This document shows positions 60,344 through 64,000 of a stretch of DNA of 64,000 bases, piece by piece. Numbering within the stretch: the first letter of the stretch is position 1; each line of letters begins with the position of its first letter. Under the pieces are notes generated by a model. That model ran no database searches. It was not told the DNA's origin and saw only the letters and a program-made list of their open reading frames with translations. This DNA comes from Staphylococcus massiliensis CCUG 55927 (GTDB lineage Bacteria; Bacillota; Bacilli; Staphylococcales; Staphylococcaceae), in the NCBI RefSeq assembly GCF_000298075.1, contig NZ_JH815593.1, positions 215,519 through 279,518 of the forward strand, read 5' to 3'. The position numbers were made by a program, and so were the translations under genes.

Positions 60344-61282
60344 ATGAAATGGATTGAATTATCAATCAATATCAATCGTGAGATAGAATCTTTAGTGACG
60401 TCTCTCTTAGTTGACTTTGGTTCTTCAGGTGTCGTCATTGAAGACCCTGAAGAATTAACGAAAGAACGTCAAGATCAATACGGAGAAATTTATGATCTTA
60501 ATCCAGATGACTATCCTGAGGAAGGTATACGTGTAAAGTGTTATTTCAATGAGTTAGACTTCAGTGAAACCTTACAACAAAACATTGAACAAGCGATTCT
60601 TAACTTAGATGATGCTGATCAAAACTTTATTCAACTGCATGTTAAGCATCTACAAGAATCTGACTGGGAAAATGAATGGAAACATTATTTTCATCCATTT
60701 AAAGCCTCAAAACATTTTACAATTGTGCCAAGTTGGGAAGATTACGAAACGCAAGATACTGAAGAAAAATGTATAGAGTTAGACCCTGGTATGGCCTTTG
60801 GAACAGGGGATCACCCAACTACTTACATGTGTCTGAGTGCAATTGAAGACATCGTTAAACCAGAACATTCGGTTATAGACGTGGGTACTGGTTCAGGTGT
60901 TTTAAGTATTGCAAGTCACCTCATGGGGGCTAAGCGAATTAAAGCAATTGACCTTGACCAAATGGCAGTTAACGTTGCGGTTGAGAACTTTGAAAAGAAT
61001 AACTGTGCTCAAGATATTGAAGCCGCAACTGGCAACCTTTTAAAAGAAGAAACTGGCAAATATGACGTTATAATCGCAAATATATTAGCACATATTATTG
61101 AACAAATGATTGAAGATGCATATGATAAATTGAATGATGGTGGTTACTTTATCACATCGGGTATTATAATAGAAAAAAGTAATCAAATCATTGAACAATT
61201 AAAGCGCGTTGGTTTTAAACACATCAATTTAAAAGAAGACAACGGTTGGGTATGCATCGTTTGTCAGAAAGTGAGCGAATAA
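60344..61282 (+). CDS. prmA: Ribosomal protein L11 methyltransferase PrmA
   Basis: PrmA methylates several lysines of uL11. The 312-residue protein has an N-terminal recognition domain (about 1-110) and a SAM domain with [15 protein letters not shown] near residues 148-162, [15 protein letters not shown] near 176-190, and IANILAHII near 241-249. AAAGGAG lies within the dnaJ end. It forms a run dnaJ-prmA-rsmE-mtaB with gaps of 1-4 bases, the standard Bacillales order. Confidence 0.96.
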   Translation: MKWIELSININREIESLVTSLLVDFGSSGVVIEDPEELTKERQDQYGEIYDLNPDDYPEEGIRVKCYFNELDFSETLQQNIEQAILNLDDADQNFIQLHVKHLQESDWENEWKHYFHPFKASKHFTIVPSWEDYETQDTEEKCIELDPGMAFGTGDHPTTYMCLSAIEDIVKPEHSVIDVGTGSGVLSIASHLMGAKRIKAIDLDQMAVNVAVENFEKNNCAQDIEAATGNLLKEETGKYDVIIANILAHIIEQMIEDAYDKLNDGGYFITSGIIIEKSNQIIEQLKRVGFKHINLKEDNGWVCIVCQKVSE

Positions 61283-61283
61283 T

Positions 61284-62036
61284 ATGCAACGATATTTCCT
61301 AACAGAAAGCGCTGATTTAAACCAGCGTTTTTTTATACAAGAAAAAAATGATATCCATCATATCTCTAAGGTGATGCGCATGCAGCCTGAAGATCACATC
61401 GTCATCACGTTTAACGATGAAAAGGTATTTAAGTGTGAGATCATAGACATTTCTAACGAAGCCATCGAAGTTGAAACTATCGAAGCTTTAGATGTTATGA
61501 GTGAAATGCCTGTTGAAGTTACGATTTTAAGCGGACTCATCAAAGCCGATAAATACGAATGGATGTTACAAAAAGCAACTGAATTAGGTGCTAAACACTT
61601 TATTGGTACTGAAATGGAACGAAATGTAGTTAAGTTACAACCAAATAAAGCCTCTAAAAAGCTATCGCGTTGGGAAAAGATCATTAAAGAAGCTGCTGAG
61701 CAGAGTTATCGTTTATCGATACCTTCTATTAAATACATGTCGAACTTTAATGAAATATATGATATTATTAATCAATATGATTATGTCATTATCGCATATG
61801 AAGAGTCAGCCAAACGTGGTGAAGTTAGTCATTTGAAAGCTTTAACTCAAAAGTTTAAAGCAGGTGACAAAATCTTATTTGTATCAGGTCCTGAAGGTGG
61901 CTTTAGTGAAAACGAAATCGAGAAGTTAACTGAAGTAGGCTGTGCCGTAGGTTTAGGGCCTCGTATATTACGCGCAGAAACAGCACCACTTTATGTATTA
62001 AGTGCGATAAGCTATGAATTAGAATTAATGAGGTGA
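61284..62036 (+). CDS. rsmE: 16S rRNA m3U1498 methyltransferase RsmE
   Basis: RsmE methylates N3 of U1498 in 16S rRNA. The 250-residue SPOUT-fold protein has a small N-terminal PUA-like domain (about 1-70), LQKATELGAKHF near 95-106, and the knot motifs VSGPEGGFSENEI near 199-211 and LGPRILRAETAPLYVLS near 223-239. It starts one base after prmA stops. Confidence 0.96.
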   Translation: MQRYFLTESADLNQRFFIQEKNDIHHISKVMRMQPEDHIVITFNDEKVFKCEIIDISNEAIEVETIEALDVMSEMPVEVTILSGLIKADKYEWMLQKATELGAKHFIGTEMERNVVKLQPNKASKKLSRWEKIIKEAAEQSYRLSIPSIKYMSNFNEIYDIINQYDYVIIAYEESAKRGEVSHLKALTQKFKAGDKILFVSGPEGGFSENEIEKLTEVGCAVGLGPRILRAETAPLYVLSAISYELELMR

Positions 62037-62040
62037 TTAA

Positions 62041-63387
62041 ATGTCAACAGTTGCTTTTCATACTTTAGGTTGTAAAGTAAATCATTATGAAACTGAAGCA
62101 ATTTGGCAATTATTTAAAGATGCGGATTATGAACGCGTTGATTTCAATCAAAACGCTGACGTATTCGTTATTAATACATGTACAGTAACAAACACTGGCG
62201 ATAAGAAGAGTCGTCAAATTATTCGTCGTGCAATTCGTAAAAATCCTGATGCAGTTATTTGCGTGACAGGTTGCTACGCTCAAACATCTTCAGCAGAAAT
62301 TATGGAAATTCCTGGTGTGGATATTGTAGTAGGTACAGAAGGTCGTTCACGCTTATTAGATTACATTGAAACGTATCGTAAAGAACGTGAACCAATCAAC
62401 GGTGTCGGTAATATCATGAAGAACCGTACATACGAAGAACTTGAAGTGCCTTACTTTACAGACCGTACGCGTGCATCACTTAAGATTCAAGAAGGCTGTA
62501 ATAACTTCTGCACGTTCTGTATCATCCCTTGGGCACGTGGTTTAATGCGTTCAAGAGATCCTGAGAAAGTGGTTGAACAAGCAACAACACTTGTGAATTC
62601 AGGTTATAAAGAAATCGTTCTAACTGGTATTCACACTGGTGGTTATGGTCAAGACCTTAAAGATTATAATCTCGCGCAATTACTACGAGATCTTGAAACG
62701 GTTGATGGCTTAGAGCGTATTCGTATTTCTTCAATCGAAGCAAGCCAATTAACAGACGAAGTGATTGAAGTGTTACAACAGTCTACTAAAGTAGTGCGTC
62801 ACTTACACGTACCATTACAATCAGGTTCAGACTCAGTGTTAAAACGTATGAGACGTAAATATTCAATGGCACATTTCTCTGAGCGTTTAACGAAATTACA
62901 TGAAGCTTTACCTGGCTTAGCAGTTACAAGTGACGTTATAGTTGGGTTCCCAGGTGAAACAGAAGAAGAATTCCAACAAACATACGACTTTATTGTCGAC
63001 CATCACTTCTCAGAACTACACGTATTCCCATATTCTCCAAGAATTGGTACGCCAGCCGCTCGTATGGACGATCAAGTTGACGAAGAAGTGAAGAATGAGC
63101 GTGTGCATCGTTTAATCAATTTAAGTAATCAGCTTGCGAAACAATATGCTTCTAAATTTGACCAAGATGTTCTTGAAGTGATCCCTGAAGAAAAAGGCTC
63201 TCACGATGGCATCTTAGTTGGCTATGCTGATAATTACATGAAAGTGGAATTTGACGGTGACGAATCATTAATTGGTGAACTTGTCAAAGTAAAGATTACA
63301 GAACCTAACTATCCAATAAATAAAGGTCAACTCTTAAGAGTCGTTGAACATGCTACAAATCAGTCAAATAAAGAAGTATTAGTTTAA
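62041..63387 (+). CDS. mtaB: tRNA t6A37 methylthiotransferase MtaB
   Basis: MtaB converts t6A37 to ms2t6A37 using two 4Fe-4S clusters. The 448-residue protein has the N-terminal MTTase cluster cysteines in HTLGCKVNHYE, NTCTVTN and VTGCYAQ (about residues 11, 47 and 81), the radical SAM motif CNNFCTFC near 153-160, and a C-terminal TRAM domain (about 375-440). It is followed by an rpsU-specific promoter and no clear terminator. It complements TcdA in this window, which also acts on t6A37. Confidence 0.95.
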   Translation: MSTVAFHTLGCKVNHYETEAIWQLFKDADYERVDFNQNADVFVINTCTVTNTGDKKSRQIIRRAIRKNPDAVICVTGCYAQTSSAEIMEIPGVDIVVGTEGRSRLLDYIETYRKEREPINGVGNIMKNRTYEELEVPYFTDRTRASLKIQEGCNNFCTFCIIPWARGLMRSRDPEKVVEQATTLVNSGYKEIVLTGIHTGGYGQDLKDYNLAQLLRDLETVDGLERIRISSIEASQLTDEVIEVLQQSTKVVRHLHVPLQSGSDSVLKRMRRKYSMAHFSERLTKLHEALPGLAVTSDVIVGFPGETEEEFQQTYDFIVDHHFSELHVFPYSPRIGTPAARMDDQVDEEVKNERVHRLINLSNQLAKQYASKFDQDVLEVIPEEKGSHDGILVGYADNYMKVEFDGDESLIGELVKVKITEPNYPINKGQLLRVVEHATNQSNKEVLV

Positions 63388-63411
63388 ATGTAAATTTTAT
63401 GAAATTCGCAT

Positions 63412-63440
63412 TTGACCGTAAAAGCGACTTATATTATACT
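63412..63440 (+). promoter_or_regulatory. Promoter of rpsU
   Basis: TTGACC at 63412-63417, a 17-bp spacer and TATACT at 63435-63440, a strong sigma-A promoter 74 bases before the rpsU start. Confidence 0.85.
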
Positions 63441-63445
63441 TGTTG

Positions 63446-63467
63446 TACATAGTTATAAGACTATGTA
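63446..63467 (+). promoter_or_regulatory. Hairpin at the 5' end of the rpsU leader
   Basis: TACATAGT and ACTATGTA form a perfect 8-bp stem with a 6-base loop, starting at about +1. It may protect the 5' end of the mRNA or serve regulation; no protein site is known to me. Confidence 0.6.
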
Positions 63468-63513
63468 AAGATAATATAAAGCTTTCTTGAGATTTGGAGG
63501 GAGGGAAATACAG

Positions 63514-63690
63514 ATGTCTAAAACAGTAGTCCGTAAAAACGAATCAATCGATGACGCTTTACGTCGTTTCAAACGTTCTGTTTCTAAGAGCGGTACGATT
63601 CAAGAAGTACGTAAACGTGAATTCTACGAAAAACCAAGTGTTAAGCGTAAGAAAAAATCAGAAGCTGCACGTAAGCGTAAATTTAAATAA
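63514..63690 (+). CDS. rpsU: 30S ribosomal protein bS21
   Basis: A 58-residue, very basic ribosomal protein placed near the anti-Shine-Dalgarno end of 16S rRNA. It starts [19 protein letters not shown] and ends in a Lys/Arg-rich tail ([15 protein letters not shown]). The ATG at 63514 follows GGAGGGAGGG; a longer frame from 63487 lies across that site and is rejected. Confidence 0.97.
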   Translation: MSKTVVRKNESIDDALRRFKRSVSKSGTIQEVRKREFYEKPSVKRKKKSEAARKRKFK

Positions 63691-63733
63691 TTAATGAATC
63701 TGTTGATCTCCCTCAACACATAAATTCATTATG

Positions 63734-63773
63734 AATAACAGTCTAAGACACATGTCTTAGGCTGTTATTTTTA
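63734..63773 (+). terminator. Terminator of rpsU
   Basis: AATAACAG.CTAAGACA and TGTCTTAG.CTGTTATT form a long stem around CATG, followed by a T-rich tail. Confidence 0.93.
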
Positions 63774-64000
63774 TATCTGAAAAGCCAAGTTATAGGGGTA
63801 TGGCTTTTCAAAAGGAGGCAACCTTGAACGCGCATAAATGCAAGAAGTATGCATAAAAATGCGTTTCAATCATAATGATTCTTTAAATTTTAGAGGGTGA
63901 TATAAAAAGGTTGATAATATATTCAATTCTAAATAAAAAACCTATTTATACGCTTGTATTTAATGTATACTTAAATTAGGGAGTGAGGTGAAAGGTTATC
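63774..64000 (+). other. Non-coding end of the window: hairpin, mini-ORF and leader of the next gene
   Basis: GAAAAGCCA at 63779-63787 and TGGCTTTTC at 63801-63809 form a 9-bp stem. AAAAGGAGG at 63810-63818 then precedes a TTG (63824) that opens only ten codons. The last bases (GGGAGTGAGGTGAAAGG, near 63979-63995) look like a ribosome-binding region of a gene starting beyond the window; yqeY usually follows rpsU. No complete gene is visible. Confidence 0.5.

Overview
This 64 kb window reads as a chromosomal segment of a low-GC Gram-positive coccus of the genus Staphylococcus (or a very close Staphylococcaceae relative). The evidence is gene content and order: secDF-recJ-apt-relA-dtd-lytH-hisS-aspS-6S RNA-tcdA-rarA-cymR-csbD-iscS-mnmA-tpr-recD2-alaS, then the trmR/trhP1/trhP2-udk-greA block, the pxp/acc operon, mtnN, the yqeGH-aroE-yhbY-nadD-yqeK-rsfS-yqeM operon, comEA/EB/EC, holA, rpsT, lepA, hemW, hrcA-grpE-dnaK-dnaJ and prmA-rsmE-mtaB-rpsU. 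LytH and a sigma-B-type promoter in front of csbD also fit staphylococci. I cannot name the species.

Layout. 1-12 kb: protein export, single-strand DNA repair, purine salvage, the stringent-response enzyme, tRNA proofreading, a cell-wall amidase and two aminoacyl-tRNA synthetases behind a His T-box. 12-18.3 kb: 6S RNA, tcdA, rarA, cymR, two small stress-type proteins, then an accessory stretch with a lone flavin monooxygenase between three tandem-repeat arrays. Two of these arrays have an exact 41-bp period and 20 copies in total. 18.3-27.8 kb: sulfur transfer to tRNA, RecD2, and alaS behind an Ala T-box, followed by yrzL-ruvX-yrzB. 27.9-31.2 kb: an AT-rich accessory operon resembling lactococcin-972-type bacteriocin ABC transport/immunity, with two overlapping mini-ORFs. 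31.4-35.5 kb: the wobble-uridine hydroxylation/methoxylation cassette, udk and greA. 35.5-41.6 kb: a 430-bp non-coding stretch, then a six-gene 5-oxoproline operon that carries its own biotin carboxylase pair. 41.7-51.9 kb: housekeeping and ribosome-assembly genes and the late competence operon, with the comEA ribosome-binding site lying inside a terminator hairpin. 52-64 kb: rpsT (the only housekeeping gene besides rarA on the minus strand), lepA, hemW, the heat-shock operon under apparent HrcA plus CtsR control, RNA-modification genes and rpsU.

Most of the window is ordinary core genome. The parts most worth a second look are the 41-bp arrays at 15.8-16.6 kb, whose inverted arms differ between families in a compensatory way; the two dispersed cloverleaf-like elements before relA and hisS, whose outer stems also co-vary; the mini-ORF-coupled transporter operon; and the hairpin that hides the comEA ribosome-binding site. 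All gene functions here are assigned from motifs and synteny by eye; no database search was run.
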